Source: Nostoc sp. CENA543
GTDB lineage: Bacteria; Cyanobacteriota; Cyanobacteriia; Cyanobacteriales; Nostocaceae
Length of the DNA: 64,000 bases
Assembly (NCBI RefSeq): GCF_002896875.1
Contig: NZ_CP023278.1
Span: forward strand, 6,330,501-6,394,500
Direction of reading: 5' to 3'
Under the pieces are notes generated by a model. It ran no database searches. It was not told the origin of the DNA and saw only the letters and a list, made by a program, of their open reading frames with translations. This document shows, one piece after another, positions 17,225 through 26,147 of this stretch. The stretch's first letter is position 1; every line of letters starts with the position of its first letter. Made by a program: the position numbers and the translations under genes.

Positions 17225-17584
17225 CTAAAAACTTCCAGGTGGAGGAGTTTGCCAAACGCCAGAAAAGATACTTTCCACAGCTAAAGCAATTCTCACTAAA
17301 TCTTCCTTAAGTAATGGCGGCCAATCAACACCAACTCTGCGTCCAGCGATAAATAACTGTTGCGTTTTCACACTTAATTGATAAAGAGCAAAAGTTAATT
17401 CTCTATCTAGACTGGGAGATTCTTTCAAGGCTTCAAACACAACTTTTAAAGCTAACAAAATAGAGGTAATTTGACCTGGGACTGGTGGTTTACCTTGTTT
17501 CATCCGCGTCAACAGTGCATCTGGGTTTTCCTCAGTTGCAATTGTTTGGCCTAGTAGGAGTTTGCGAGCTGTTTCGTAATTCAT
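17225..17584 (-). CDS. Conserved-looking small protein of unknown function
   Basis: 119 residues, mainly helical, no signal or TM helix. The N-terminus MNYETARKLLLGQTIATEEN, a PPVPGQITSIL segment near residue 34 and a C-terminal WPPLLKEDLVRIALAVESIF then WQTPPPGSF are clearly protein-like. Its 3' end lies one base after the stop codon of the convergent 16861 gene, with no space for a terminator between them. I do not recognise the family. Confidence 0.65.
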   Translation of the reverse strand: MNYETARKLLLGQTIATEENPDALLTRMKQGKPPVPGQITSILLALKVVFEALKESPSLDRELTFALYQLSVKTQQLFIAGRRVGVDWPPLLKEDLVRIALAVESIFSGVWQTPPPGSF

Positions 17585-17658
17585 CTATCCAGCGTAGTGT
17601 GGTTTTTTACAATCCCGTCAGTCTAGGTTAAATATATCTTTAGATTTTGTGTGTAACA

Positions 17659-19173
17659 TTAGTATTGTGCCTGAATTTGTCTGACTACGGTAAGAGCTGA
17701 ATAACTGACTCCGGCTGTACCTTCCCCTGGATGGGTGGAGTCACCAACTAGCCATAAAGCCTGAACAGGTGTACGGTTGGCAAAACCAAAGGGGCCAAAG
17801 GTGGGAATTCTTTGACCTATACCGCCAACTATACCGCGATCGCGCCCAGTATAGTAAGCAAAAGTTCGGGGTGTGGCGGCTTCTTGATAAACTATGGTTT
17901 CTGGTTTGAGATAAAAGTATTGCGCTAGTTTAGCGATCGCATCTTGGGTATACTGCTGTTTTAATCCTTGATAATCTTCAGTACGCCACCACTGTTGAGC
18001 ATCTACAAAGGATGAAGCAATAATTGTGGCTTTCCCTGTTGGTGCGCGTCCATCACCCGCATGACTTACCGAAACAAATAAGGAATTATTCTCCCCAATT
18101 ACCCCATCTGCATCATACATAAACTGTAAATGCGGCGGACAATCATCAGGAATCGCACTAGCATCTACACCCAAGTACACCACAAACGCACCAGATGGGA
18201 GGGGTAATTTTTCCACACGCCGTTTATAGCCAATGGGGGCTTTTTCTCCCAATAGTTGCACTAAATTCTGCACAGTGACGTTAGCAACTATATGATCTGC
18301 GGCTTCCGTCCAGACTTCGCCTGTTTTTTGGTTTCTAATCACCACAGCCGTAGCTTGGCCATTTTCCACTTTGATTTGTTCGACGGTGTGGCGCATTAAT
18401 AATTTACCACCGTCTCTTTCTAAAGCTTGCACTAGGCGATCGCTTAATACCTGCATACTACCTTGGAGGTGATACAGTCCTTGGGGTAGTTGGGATACAC
18501 TCAAAGCCGTAGCCGCGTAAAGTAAAGCTGTTTCTTCTGCACTGACTTGGGAATATAACTTCAGTTGCAAATCTAAAAATGTCCTGAGTCGGTGGTCATT
18601 TCCCAACCCAAACCACCTTAAAGCATCACCCACAGTTGACAAAGTAAAAGGTGCAGTAATCAACGTATTCGGACGTACTGCTTGAATTAACTGACCCAAA
18701 TCCCACAAATTACGCGGTGGTAAAACGGGGTCGCGTCCCTGGAATTCCCAACTAGCATTAAATAATGTCGCCATCAGTTGCCAAAATGGTTCACTACCAG
18801 GAAACTGTTGTTGTCGTTCTTCCCGCCATTTTTCTGGGTCACGCCAAACATTAATCGGTGTATTTTCCCCAGGTAAAAAGACTGCACAAGCTGGGTCACA
18901 AGGGGTTGCATCTGGTAAATCTATTTCTAGTTCCGAAAAAATCCGATGATGAATTCCCCCTGGTTCTAACCCTGCAACTTGGGTTGCACCCACATCAAAG
19001 GTAAATCCTTGGCGTTTAAATGTGGAAGCACATCCGCCTGGGACAATGGCTTGGTCGAGAATTAACACGCTGTAACCACGATGGGCTAATAATGCAGCAG
19101 CCGTCAATCCACCGATTCCCGCACCGATGACAACTACACGGGGTTTATTTTGGTTAACAACAATATGAGACAT
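17659..19173 (-). CDS. crtD: Carotenoid C-3',4' desaturase, CrtD-like
   Basis: FAD-dependent desaturase of the phytoene desaturase superfamily, acting on membrane carotenoids. In cyanobacteria CrtD introduces the 3',4' double bond on the way to myxol glycosides. The dinucleotide-binding motif VVIGAGIGGLTAAALLAHRG is near residue 14, followed by the family segment VPGGCASTFKRQGFTFDVGA. The C-terminal FAD contact WLVGDSTHPGEGTAGVSYS is near residue 476. The sequence VAGLEPGGIHHRIFSELEID fits CrtD better than CrtH (isomerase) or CrtO (ketolase) as I recall them. Length of 504 residues is normal. It is a single gene. Confidence 0.78.
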   Translation of the reverse strand: MSHIVVNQNKPRVVVIGAGIGGLTAAALLAHRGYSVLILDQAIVPGGCASTFKRQGFTFDVGATQVAGLEPGGIHHRIFSELEIDLPDATPCDPACAVFLPGENTPINVWRDPEKWREERQQQFPGSEPFWQLMATLFNASWEFQGRDPVLPPRNLWDLGQLIQAVRPNTLITAPFTLSTVGDALRWFGLGNDHRLRTFLDLQLKLYSQVSAEETALLYAATALSVSQLPQGLYHLQGSMQVLSDRLVQALERDGGKLLMRHTVEQIKVENGQATAVVIRNQKTGEVWTEAADHIVANVTVQNLVQLLGEKAPIGYKRRVEKLPLPSGAFVVYLGVDASAIPDDCPPHLQFMYDADGVIGENNSLFVSVSHAGDGRAPTGKATIIASSFVDAQQWWRTEDYQGLKQQYTQDAIAKLAQYFYLKPETIVYQEAATPRTFAYYTGRDRGIVGGIGQRIPTFGPFGFANRTPVQALWLVGDSTHPGEGTAGVSYSALTVVRQIQAQY

Positions 19174-19675
19174 TAAGATTAGCTTTACAAAAATTAATAT
19201 TACTACTCATAATTTTACAAGCTAATCGTGGTGAAGTTGAGGCGATCGCCAAACTACTCACTAACTAATTCAGTTATGAGAATATAGTAAAGTTAACCAT
19301 TGGAATGTTTGGGCAGAAGCCCCGATGCACGTTGGTGCAAGAAATAGGTACTGAAAAGCTATATAGTACCTATTTGTTGGAATTTGTTTTTCAAATGCAG
19401 AGGGGCGCGGAGGCTTACGCTGAAAGGCGCAGATATTTAACGGAAGCTTTATGAATAAGATAATAAATTCACTGATATCAAAAGCGGTAGGAAATTATCA
19501 GTGTTTTTCGTCTACTGATGTATATGTACATGAATCTAGTTTTTCGATAAACAAACTTTAAAATGACTCAGTTTAAATACTCTGGGTATTGAGAAAAAAT
19601 TTGTGCCAAAAATATCTTAAGCAGTCTCTAGTTCTGCTGATGCAAATTACAACTACTATTAAAGGCGATCAAAGT
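19174..19675. other. Intergenic region with three clustered hairpins
   Basis: No gene is supported. Three hairpins lie in a row at 19311-19375 (own entry). Around 19395-19440 is a GGCGCGGAGGCTTACGCTGA low-complexity segment. The rest is A+T-rich and should include the promoter of the LRAT gene. Confidence 0.45.
19311..19375 (+). other. Three consecutive stem-loops, possible structured RNA or IS-end remnant
   Basis: GGGC-AGAA-GCCC (19311-19322), TGCAC-GTTG-GTGCA (19326-19339) and AAATAGGTACT/AGTACCTATTT with a 12-base loop (19342-19375) follow each other within 65 bases. The motif GGGCAGAAGCCCCG resembles, from memory, the right end of IS200/IS605-type elements in Nostoc, but no tnpA or tnpB remnant is next to it. 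It could equally be a small noncoding RNA. Confidence 0.35.
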
Positions 19676-20494
19676 ATGCGGGGAGACCACGTTTACTATA
19701 ATTGCGGTGCTTATAGCCATCATGGTATAGACTGTGGTGATGGTACAGTTATTCACTACACCAAAAGTTCAGGAAGAATTTCTCGAATTTCTTGGGCTGA
19801 TTTTGCCTCTGGCGTGACAGTTTTTGTAAAAGAATATGGTCAATGTGACACACCTGATGTTGTAGTTTGGCGAGCTGAAAGCAGACTAGGGGAAAGTGCT
19901 TACGACCTATTTAAAAATAATTGTGAACACTTTGCTACATGGTGCAAAACAGGCATACAAGTAAGCGAACAAGTAAGAAATGCAGGAGCAGTTGGAGTGG
20001 GTGCATCTGGAAGTGGAGCAGCAGTTGCAGGTAGTCTCGGCGTTGTTAGTGCTGCGGGAGCAGCCGCCGGGTTAAGTGGAGCTGGCGTTATGTCAGGTCT
20101 GGCTACAGTAGGTGGAGTTGTTGGTGGTGGTGCAGTTGCAGGTATTGGTGCGCTTGGTTTAGCTCCTGCTGCTGTTACAGCAATAGCTATGAATCAGGTT
20201 TTAATAGATGATGAAACTCTTCCTGATAATGAACGTGAAGCTCGTGCTGTTGGCAGAACTATGACAACTGTTGGTGCATTAGCTGGTACTGCTGGAGCTG
20301 TGGGTACAGTTGCGGCGGCTGGAAGTGTTGCAGGTTTGAGTGCGGCTGGAATCACTTCTGGATTAGCAGCAGTTGGGGCTACAGTTGGGGGTGGAATGGT
20401 AGCAGGTGTTGCTATTACGGTTGCAGCACCTGCGGCGGCGGCGGCTGCTGTCGGCTATGGAGCTTATAGAATCTGGCAATGGCTTTCAGAATAA
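19676..20494 (+). CDS. LRAT-domain (NlpC/P60-like) protein with glycine/alanine-rich tail
   Basis: From ATG 19676 the protein has 272 residues. Residues 1-95 form an LRAT domain: MRGDHVYYNCGAYSHHGIDC with the catalytic His of HHG near 16, a second His in VIHY near 27, and the nucleophile Cys in NNCEHFATWCKTG near residue 83. LRAT proteins are papain-like acyltransferases or hydrolases acting on lipids or thioesters. Residues 100-272 are rich in Gly and Ala and hydrophobic, with two similar copies (AGLSGAGVMSGLATVGGVVG and AGLSAAGITSGLAAVGATVG) split by a charged linker (IDDETLPDNEREARAVGR). This suggests membrane insertion. Earlier starts at ATG 19640 or TTG 19589 would add 12 or 29 residues; the domain itself begins at 19676. 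Confidence 0.75.
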   Translation: MRGDHVYYNCGAYSHHGIDCGDGTVIHYTKSSGRISRISWADFASGVTVFVKEYGQCDTPDVVVWRAESRLGESAYDLFKNNCEHFATWCKTGIQVSEQVRNAGAVGVGASGSGAAVAGSLGVVSAAGAAAGLSGAGVMSGLATVGGVVGGGAVAGIGALGLAPAAVTAIAMNQVLIDDETLPDNEREARAVGRTMTTVGALAGTAGAVGTVAAAGSVAGLSAAGITSGLAAVGATVGGGMVAGVAITVAAPAAAAAAVGYGAYRIWQWLSE

Positions 20495-20571
20495 TGATTC
20501 ACTAATGATAAGTTAAGTGAGTTAGTTAGACTAACCTGCAATTTGTAGCTTGAATGCCCATTGTAACTATT

Positions 20572-20601
20572 AAAAAACACCTGTTAATTAGGTGTTTTTT
20601 T
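20572..20601 (+). terminator. Terminator after the LRAT gene
   Basis: Perfect 11-bp stem AAAAAACACCT/AGGTGTTTTTT with a 7-base loop and a T run, about 80 bases after the stop codon. Confidence 0.82.
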
Positions 20602-20639
20602 AATAAAGGTTAAGATTGGGAAATTTTATTAAAAATTTG

Positions 20640-20662
20640 AAGGGTGAGAAATCACCCTTTTT
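20640..20662 (+). terminator. Second terminator after the LRAT gene
   Basis: Perfect 8-bp stem AAGGGTGA/TCACCCTT with loop GAAA, followed by TTTT. It is a compact tetraloop hairpin, 40 bases after the first terminator. Confidence 0.75.
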
Positions 20663-20820
20663 AATCTTTTTGACAATGATTTATTCTTAAGTATCCTGAA
20701 AATTTTTCTGAGGTGATGACTTTTAATGGGACTGAGCGTATTTAAGTATTTTTTCTGCTGACGCTACAAAGTTAAGTATGCTTTTTTACTTTTAAACATC
20801 ATCTTACTATTAACGAGTAA

Positions 20821-20858
20821 CTAGCCTGCGTTCGGCTTTGTCGTTGCCGATAGGCTAG
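20821..20858. repeat. Palindromic hairpin upstream of the membrane protein gene
   Basis: CTAGCCT...AGGCTAG inverted repeat with a GC-rich centre (GCGTTCGGCTTTGTCGTTGC) in otherwise A+T-rich sequence. It is probably a dispersed palindrome. The rest of 20663-20940 shows nothing else. Confidence 0.45.
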
Positions 20859-20940
20859 GTAAACTTTGTTTGTCTAAACCAGATTCTAGTCTGAGAGCAT
20901 TAATTTTCAGCTTCTGAGAAAAAATACAAGATACAGTCAC

Positions 20941-21504
20941 ATGAAATATATCAAGCGTCACGCGAACAAAATTGAGCTGATTGTCGAGGTGATTTTTTTA
21001 GTAGTCTTATTTCTGCTGGGATTTTTTCTGGATTATAAATACGCTGCTTCCTTATCCTGGAAATATTACTTATTTATGACTTTTTTAGCACTCATCTTAC
21101 TTTTGCCAGTTTACTTAAAATCTCGGCGGAAACAAGAATTGTGGGTGTTTATCGGGTTCAATCTCAGCCTCTTCGCTTTGTACTTTATAACTCTCTCGCC
21201 TGTCAAACCCTTCACCCAGTTTTATCTCGACATTAAACATGGGATGACAATTCAAGAAGTGCAAACCAGATTTAACCAGCGTTTTCCTAAAGATGGAAGA
21301 TTTCCTCAGCCAGAATCGCAACTCCTTGATGAAAGTCACGGTGTGCTAGAAAATATTGACCCAAAAGCAAAAGGCTTTTTAGCTGTACCTGACCAGCTTC
21401 TAAACTACATTCTTGACCCAAATGATGGTCGCTACAATGCAGAATTAGTGAATGTTTATTTCAAAGATGGCAAAGTGGTAGGAATGGAGTATTTGCCCGA
21501 TTGA
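20941..21504 (+). CDS. Membrane protein with C-terminal SmpA/OmlA-like domain
   Basis: 187 residues. Three TM helices fill the first 90 residues (IELIVEVIFLVVLFLLGFFL, YLFMTFLALILLLPVYL, LWVFIGFNLSLFALYFI). The last 80 residues form a soluble domain with KHGMTIQEVQTRFNQRFP and VYFKDGKVVGMEYLPD, the pattern of SmpA/OmlA-type folds (GMTxxEVxxxLG ... YxFxDGKVV). The function is unknown. It sits alone, with an ATG start at 20941 and no strong ribosome-binding site. Confidence 0.65.
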   Translation: MKYIKRHANKIELIVEVIFLVVLFLLGFFLDYKYAASLSWKYYLFMTFLALILLLPVYLKSRRKQELWVFIGFNLSLFALYFITLSPVKPFTQFYLDIKHGMTIQEVQTRFNQRFPKDGRFPQPESQLLDESHGVLENIDPKAKGFLAVPDQLLNYILDPNDGRYNAELVNVYFKDGKVVGMEYLPD

Positions 21505-21631
21505 GAAAAACTTTACACCCAGCCTCAAAAAATCTTTGTGCGTCGAGCCTGTTTCAGATACAACAATCAAAGATATTTTCGGGTGACAGATAAGATAAAG
21601 AAGTAAGAACCTTGTTCACTCACCACTACCC

Positions 21632-22909
21632 ATGACCTCAACCCTATTAAAATTTCCCCGTCTGAACGCCCCCAAAATACATCAATTGCCCAATGGCCTA
21701 ACTATCATTGTTGAGCAAATGCCTGTGGAAGCGGTGAACCTTAACCTATGGATAAATATTGGTTCAGCCGTAGAATCTGATGAAATTAACGGTATGGCTC
21801 ACTTTTTAGAGCATATGATTTTTAAGGGAACAGAGCGAATTGCTAGCGGTGAGTTTGAACGCCAAATTGAAGAACGTGGTGCTGTCACTAACGCCGCTAC
21901 TAGCCAAGATTACACACATTACTACATAACCACCGCACCCAAAGATTTTGCTGAATTAGCTCCTTTACAAATAGAAGTTGTATTAAATGCTACTATTCCC
22001 GATGCAGCGTTTGAACGGGAAAGATTTGTAGTTTTAGAAGAAATTAGACGTTCTGAAGATAATCCCCGTCGCCGCACCTTTCGCCGAACGATGGAAACCG
22101 CTTTTGCAGAGTTACCTTACCGTCGTGCAGTGTTGGGGCCAGAATCAGTAATTTCTCAACTCACACCCCAGCAGATGCGAGATTTTCATCGCACTTGGTA
22201 TCAACCACCATCGATGACGGCTGTGGCTGTAGGTAATTTACCAGAAGAAGAATTAATCGAAATTATCGCCAAAGCATTCACCCCAGTCCCCAGTCCCCAA
22301 TCCCCAGTCCCCAGTCCCCAATCCCTCACCCTCGAACCTGCATTTACCGAAATTGTCAGACGAGAATTTGTTGACGAAAGTCTCCAGCAAGCGAGATTAG
22401 TGATGTTGTGGCGAGTTCCAGGGATGAATCAGCTAGAGCAAACTTATGCTTTGGATGTATTAGCAGGGATTTTGGGACACGGAAGAACATCAAGATTAGT
22501 TCAGGATTTGCGAGAAGAACGGGGGATAGTGTCTTCTATTGGTGTGAGTAATATGACTAATCGCCTACAAGGGACATTTTATATCTCTGCTAAGTGTGCA
22601 GTAGAAGACTTAGCAGAAGTAGAAACCGCGATCGCCCAACATATCCGCAGGTTACAAACAGAGTTAGTCACAGAAAAAGAAATCGCCCGTGTTCAAAAGC
22701 GCGTCGCCAATCGATTTATTTTTGGTAACGAAACACCAAGCGATCGCACCGGCTTATATGGCTACTATCACTCCCTCATCGGCGATTTAGAACCAGCATT
22801 CAATTACCCAGCCCACATCCAAGCCCAAGCCGCTCAAGATTTACTCCTAGCCGCTAATCAATACCTGTGTCCAGAAGCCTATGGTGTAGTGGTACTTAAA
22901 CCCGCATAA
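21632..22909 (+). CDS. M16 family zinc peptidase (processing-peptidase-like)
   Basis: Zinc metalloprotease of the pitrilysin/MPP family. The inverted zinc motif HxxEH is seen as MAHFLEHMIFKGT near residues 58-70, and the third metal ligand Glu lies in VVLEEIRRSEDNPRRR near residue 136. A second, inactive M16 half fills the C-terminus (QARLVMLWRVPG, then GILGHGRTSRLVQDLREERG). Between the halves, residues 217-231 are TPVPSPQSPVPSPQS, encoded by six STRR heptamers, an insertion in frame at a probable linker. Length of 425 residues is normal for the family. Cyanobacterial M16 proteins often occur in pairs; no partner is adjacent here. Confidence 0.9.
   Translation: MTSTLLKFPRLNAPKIHQLPNGLTIIVEQMPVEAVNLNLWINIGSAVESDEINGMAHFLEHMIFKGTERIASGEFERQIEERGAVTNAATSQDYTHYYITTAPKDFAELAPLQIEVVLNATIPDAAFERERFVVLEEIRRSEDNPRRRTFRRTMETAFAELPYRRAVLGPESVISQLTPQQMRDFHRTWYQPPSMTAVAVGNLPEEELIEIIAKAFTPVPSPQSPVPSPQSLTLEPAFTEIVRREFVDESLQQARLVMLWRVPGMNQLEQTYALDVLAGILGHGRTSRLVQDLREERGIVSSIGVSNMTNRLQGTFYISAKCAVEDLAEVETAIAQHIRRLQTELVTEKEIARVQKRVANRFIFGNETPSDRTGLYGYYHSLIGDLEPAFNYPAHIQAQAAQDLLLAANQYLCPEAYGVVVLKPA
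22281..22322 (+). repeat. STRR heptamers inside the M16 peptidase gene
   Basis: Six tandem heptamers, CCCCAGT CCCCAGT then CCCCAAT, repeated once more, make exactly 42 bases (14 codons), so the reading frame is kept. Elsewhere in the window the same units are intergenic. Confidence 0.9.
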
Positions 22910-23028
22910 TTGAAGAGATAAAGATTGCTGAGTAAACTATGAGAGAACATATCACTCAGCAGTCTTTAATTTTGAATTTTGTAGGCGCAAGCCTTCTCGT
23001 AGAATATTTTGAATTTTGAATTTTTAAG

Positions 23029-23892
23029 ATGTGGACTGAAATCGATGCCCAGATTAGCCGAGTGACTGGTGAAAAATTTCAGAGTCAAAACAGGCGATCG
23101 GTTAGTGGTGGTTGTATTAATCAAGGTTATTCTGTCTCGGATGGTATAACAACATACTTTGTCAAACTCAACCAAGCCTCTCAAGTCGCCATGTTTGAGG
23201 CGGAAATGTTGGGATTACAGCAGATGTATAATACTCAGACTATTCGCGTACCAAAACCAATCTGTTGGGGTACAGCCGGAAATTCTGGGTACATCGTCTT
23301 GGAATGGCTGGAAATGGGAGGCGGCAACAGCAATTCCTGGGCTGACATGGGACGCAAGTTAGCAGCTATGCACAAAGCCACCAGTCAGCGAGGTTTTGGT
23401 TGGGAGATGAATAACACCATCGGTTCTACACCCCAAATCAACACCTGGACAGCAGATTGGGTAGAATTCTATACCAAACATCGTCTCGGCTATCAATTCC
23501 AACTAGCGAGGCGACGGGGTGGAAGTTTTCCCAAACAGGATGATTTACTAGCCACAATTCCTGACTTATTAGCAGATCATCAAGTCCAACCTTCCCTAGT
23601 ACATGGTGACTTGTGGGGTGGGAATGCTGGGTGTACTGTTGCAGACGAACCAGTGATATTTGATCCAGCCACTTATTTTGGCGATCGCGAAGTTGATATT
23701 GCCATGACAGAACTTTTCGGTGGCTTTCCCGCCGCCTTTTACCAAGGTTATAACGCTGTCTGGCCTCTAGATGCAGGTTATGAAACTCGCAAAACTCTAT
23801 ATAACCTCTACCACATCTTGAATCACTTCAATTTATTTGGTGGTGGTTATGCTTCCCAAGCCAATCGCATGATTGAACAGATTTTGCGGTAA
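23029..23892 (+). CDS. Fructosamine kinase family protein
   Basis: Phosphorylates fructosamines or ketosamines on glycated proteins or free amines, which then decay; this acts as repair of glycation. The APH-like kinase fold is shown by SGGCINQGYSVSDG (glycine-rich loop) near residue 27, YFVKLNQ (ATP-binding Lys), the catalytic loop SLVHGDLWGGNAG near residue 191 and the metal-binding VIFDPATYFGDREVDIAM near residue 210. Length of 287 residues matches the family. ATG 23029 directly follows a short AATTTTGAATTTT repeat, so no clean ribosome-binding site is seen. Confidence 0.9.
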   Translation: MWTEIDAQISRVTGEKFQSQNRRSVSGGCINQGYSVSDGITTYFVKLNQASQVAMFEAEMLGLQQMYNTQTIRVPKPICWGTAGNSGYIVLEWLEMGGGNSNSWADMGRKLAAMHKATSQRGFGWEMNNTIGSTPQINTWTADWVEFYTKHRLGYQFQLARRRGGSFPKQDDLLATIPDLLADHQVQPSLVHGDLWGGNAGCTVADEPVIFDPATYFGDREVDIAMTELFGGFPAAFYQGYNAVWPLDAGYETRKTLYNLYHILNHFNLFGGGYASQANRMIEQILR

Positions 23893-23949
23893 AGCTCTGG
23901 AGTAAAATCTCCCCTACACCCTTAGATCCTTATACCCCTACACCCCTAA

Positions 23950-25995
23950 TTACTGAGTATTAATCAAAGAAGGCAGCAACGGTTCAGGTTGAGGTGCAGG
24001 ATTGAGGAATTGTTGCCATGTTTTAATTTGCTCTTGTGCTGCACTATAAGCAGCACTACCGCGTGGGACTAACCGCGCAGTTTCAATACCTTTGGCAATA
24101 TCTGATGAACCTTGAGTACGGGCAATCTCTAATATCTGCTGACTCCATTGGTCGATCGCTATATTTGCATCCATCCGTAAAATGCTGTTGTTGGAAACTT
24201 TATCAGCGATGCGTATAGCTTCTAATAACGCTTCCGGTGTCCCACTTTGAGCTACAGCTTTGGCTTGTGACCAATTTTCTCTAGCACGGATTTGTCCTTG
24301 CCAGTCTTCTATGGCGTTTTGTGCTTCGCCAGCCAGCGATCGCCCAGAATTTGCTAGGGGTCTGGCAGCGTTAATGGCGGCTGTCAAATCTCCTGTTTGG
24401 GCTAAGTCTCGCGCCTGATCTAATATTGGTTGGTCTTGGATACGTTGTACTTTTCCTACCCAACTGCGAATTCTCCGGCGTGCTTCTGGGTATAATGCTC
24501 GTCCTTGGCGAATTTGACTAGCTTCGGCGATCGCTGCTTGTAAAGAATTACTATCACCCAGAAACGCCATTTGTTCAGCCCTTTCTAAATAAGGCCTGTC
24601 TTCAATTGTTTCTACTTGCGCTTGCCAACGGTTAATGTCTTCTTGGGCTTCCGAACCACGGGGATTGCTAGTTGGTATTAGCTGTGCTTCGGCAATGGCT
24701 GCTGTTAAATCGTTGATTGTCCCTTGATTTGCTAAATTTCGGGCTTTTTCTAGACGGGCGACATCTTCTATTTCTATCTGCCATCGGGCAATGAGTTGTT
24801 GGGCTTGATCGTAAACTGAACGTGATGGGTCTATTTGTTGTGCTTGGGTGATAGCTGCTTCTAAACCAGCAATATTTCCTATCCACGCGCTTCTTTGTGC
24901 GTCAGCTAAGGCAATGAAATCTTCTACTTCCCTTTGTAAACCAGTGATTTCCGGAATTTGTCTGGCGATGTCTAAGGCTGTATCTGCATCCCGTTGCTCC
25001 ATTTTAGACTGGGCTAACTCCAGCATTTTACGCCCATAGGCAGGGATGAGTTCTTGGGCTTTGCTGTATAGGTAACTATTTTTGCCAATTGACTCAGCTA
25101 ATTTAATAGCTTCTAAGAAATCATCAACTTTTTCACTCTTGGCTAGTGTGTCGGCTTTAGCTAACTTATCAACATCCTCTTTCGAGGATGTAATAATGCC
25201 ATTTAATTCGTCGTATTTAATACTTGACCAATATTTATTATCTACACGTAGCAACTTTGACGCTAACATAAACGCCGATTGCCAACGTTGTTGTCGCAGT
25301 TCTTCTTCTGCATTTTTGTAGATGGTTTCTGCCCTTGTCCAAATGGTTTCCCATTTAGAAACTTGTTCGTCTACTAACTTGTAGGTTGGTAGGTCTTGGG
25401 GTATCTTACGGGCTGTGGCGATCGCCTCTTCTATTCTCCCCGCTTGAAAACTGGCATCTGCTAGTTCTAGAATGTTTTTTGACCACTCTTCTACAAATTG
25501 GTCAATTTGTCCCCTTAATGGGTGATCTGGTGGTAGTTGTTTCACAAGAGCGATCGCTTGTAATAGATCCCCAACTGTCTGCTTAGAAGCCGCCAGTTGA
25601 GCGCAATGTAATCGCACCGAAGCACTAGCCAACGGCCAAAAAATCGACGGACAATTGGGTGCAGACGGCAATTTCAGTAACATTGCTGTTGCCAAAAACG
25701 CCACACTACCAGGAATCAGCGTTAACAATATTGCCCACGCCACCCAACCTTTCATCCAGCGTGGTAACTTTATGTAACTTTTCTTCCGTTTGGGATTTGG
25801 GTTTGGTGAGTTGTTTGGAGATAATTCGGCGACGTGATTATCTTTTGGCTGCTTTAGCGCATCATAAGAACCAGTAGCCGGGATACCAGATGTTTGGTGA
25901 TCACCGACCTTTTGGGTTTGGGATAATCTTTCTCGATCATCTGGATTTGTTCCTCTGGTTGGATGCCAACTTTCTGGGATATCCCGCTCTGTCAT
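23950..25995 (-). CDS. Large membrane-anchored helical repeat protein of unknown function
   Basis: 681 residues. The first 80 are polar, charged and probably cytosolic; one TM helix lies near residues 87-110 (WVAWAILLTLIPGSVAFLAT). The remaining 570 residues, presumably periplasmic or lumenal, consist of about ten degenerate repeats of 55-65 residues. Each has a pattern like LARAxxLAxxGxxxxLxxAI, then AxxIPxxSxxxxEAQxxIxxWxxQIE. A Trp near each repeat end (INRWQAQVE, IEDWQGQIR, IDQWSQQIL) is conserved. The spacing resembles TPR-like helical repeats. The C-terminus is proline-rich. I do not recognise a function. It is convergent with the fructosamine kinase gene. Confidence 0.75.
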   Translation of the reverse strand: MTERDIPESWHPTRGTNPDDRERLSQTQKVGDHQTSGIPATGSYDALKQPKDNHVAELSPNNSPNPNPKRKKSYIKLPRWMKGWVAWAILLTLIPGSVAFLATAMLLKLPSAPNCPSIFWPLASASVRLHCAQLAASKQTVGDLLQAIALVKQLPPDHPLRGQIDQFVEEWSKNILELADASFQAGRIEEAIATARKIPQDLPTYKLVDEQVSKWETIWTRAETIYKNAEEELRQQRWQSAFMLASKLLRVDNKYWSSIKYDELNGIITSSKEDVDKLAKADTLAKSEKVDDFLEAIKLAESIGKNSYLYSKAQELIPAYGRKMLELAQSKMEQRDADTALDIARQIPEITGLQREVEDFIALADAQRSAWIGNIAGLEAAITQAQQIDPSRSVYDQAQQLIARWQIEIEDVARLEKARNLANQGTINDLTAAIAEAQLIPTSNPRGSEAQEDINRWQAQVETIEDRPYLERAEQMAFLGDSNSLQAAIAEASQIRQGRALYPEARRRIRSWVGKVQRIQDQPILDQARDLAQTGDLTAAINAARPLANSGRSLAGEAQNAIEDWQGQIRARENWSQAKAVAQSGTPEALLEAIRIADKVSNNSILRMDANIAIDQWSQQILEIARTQGSSDIAKGIETARLVPRGSAAYSAAQEQIKTWQQFLNPAPQPEPLLPSLINTQ

Positions 25996-26147
25996 CTCTC
26001 ACACCAAAATAGTTGAATAGCTATCTGTTTTAGAATGATAATTCGATTTGCGCCAGCGTAACTTTCTCATAATTAAAAAGTTACTTGTTACATGATCAGT
26101 CTCCACAGATATCATTAATAATTCACAGATTCAGCATTCCTGTATAC

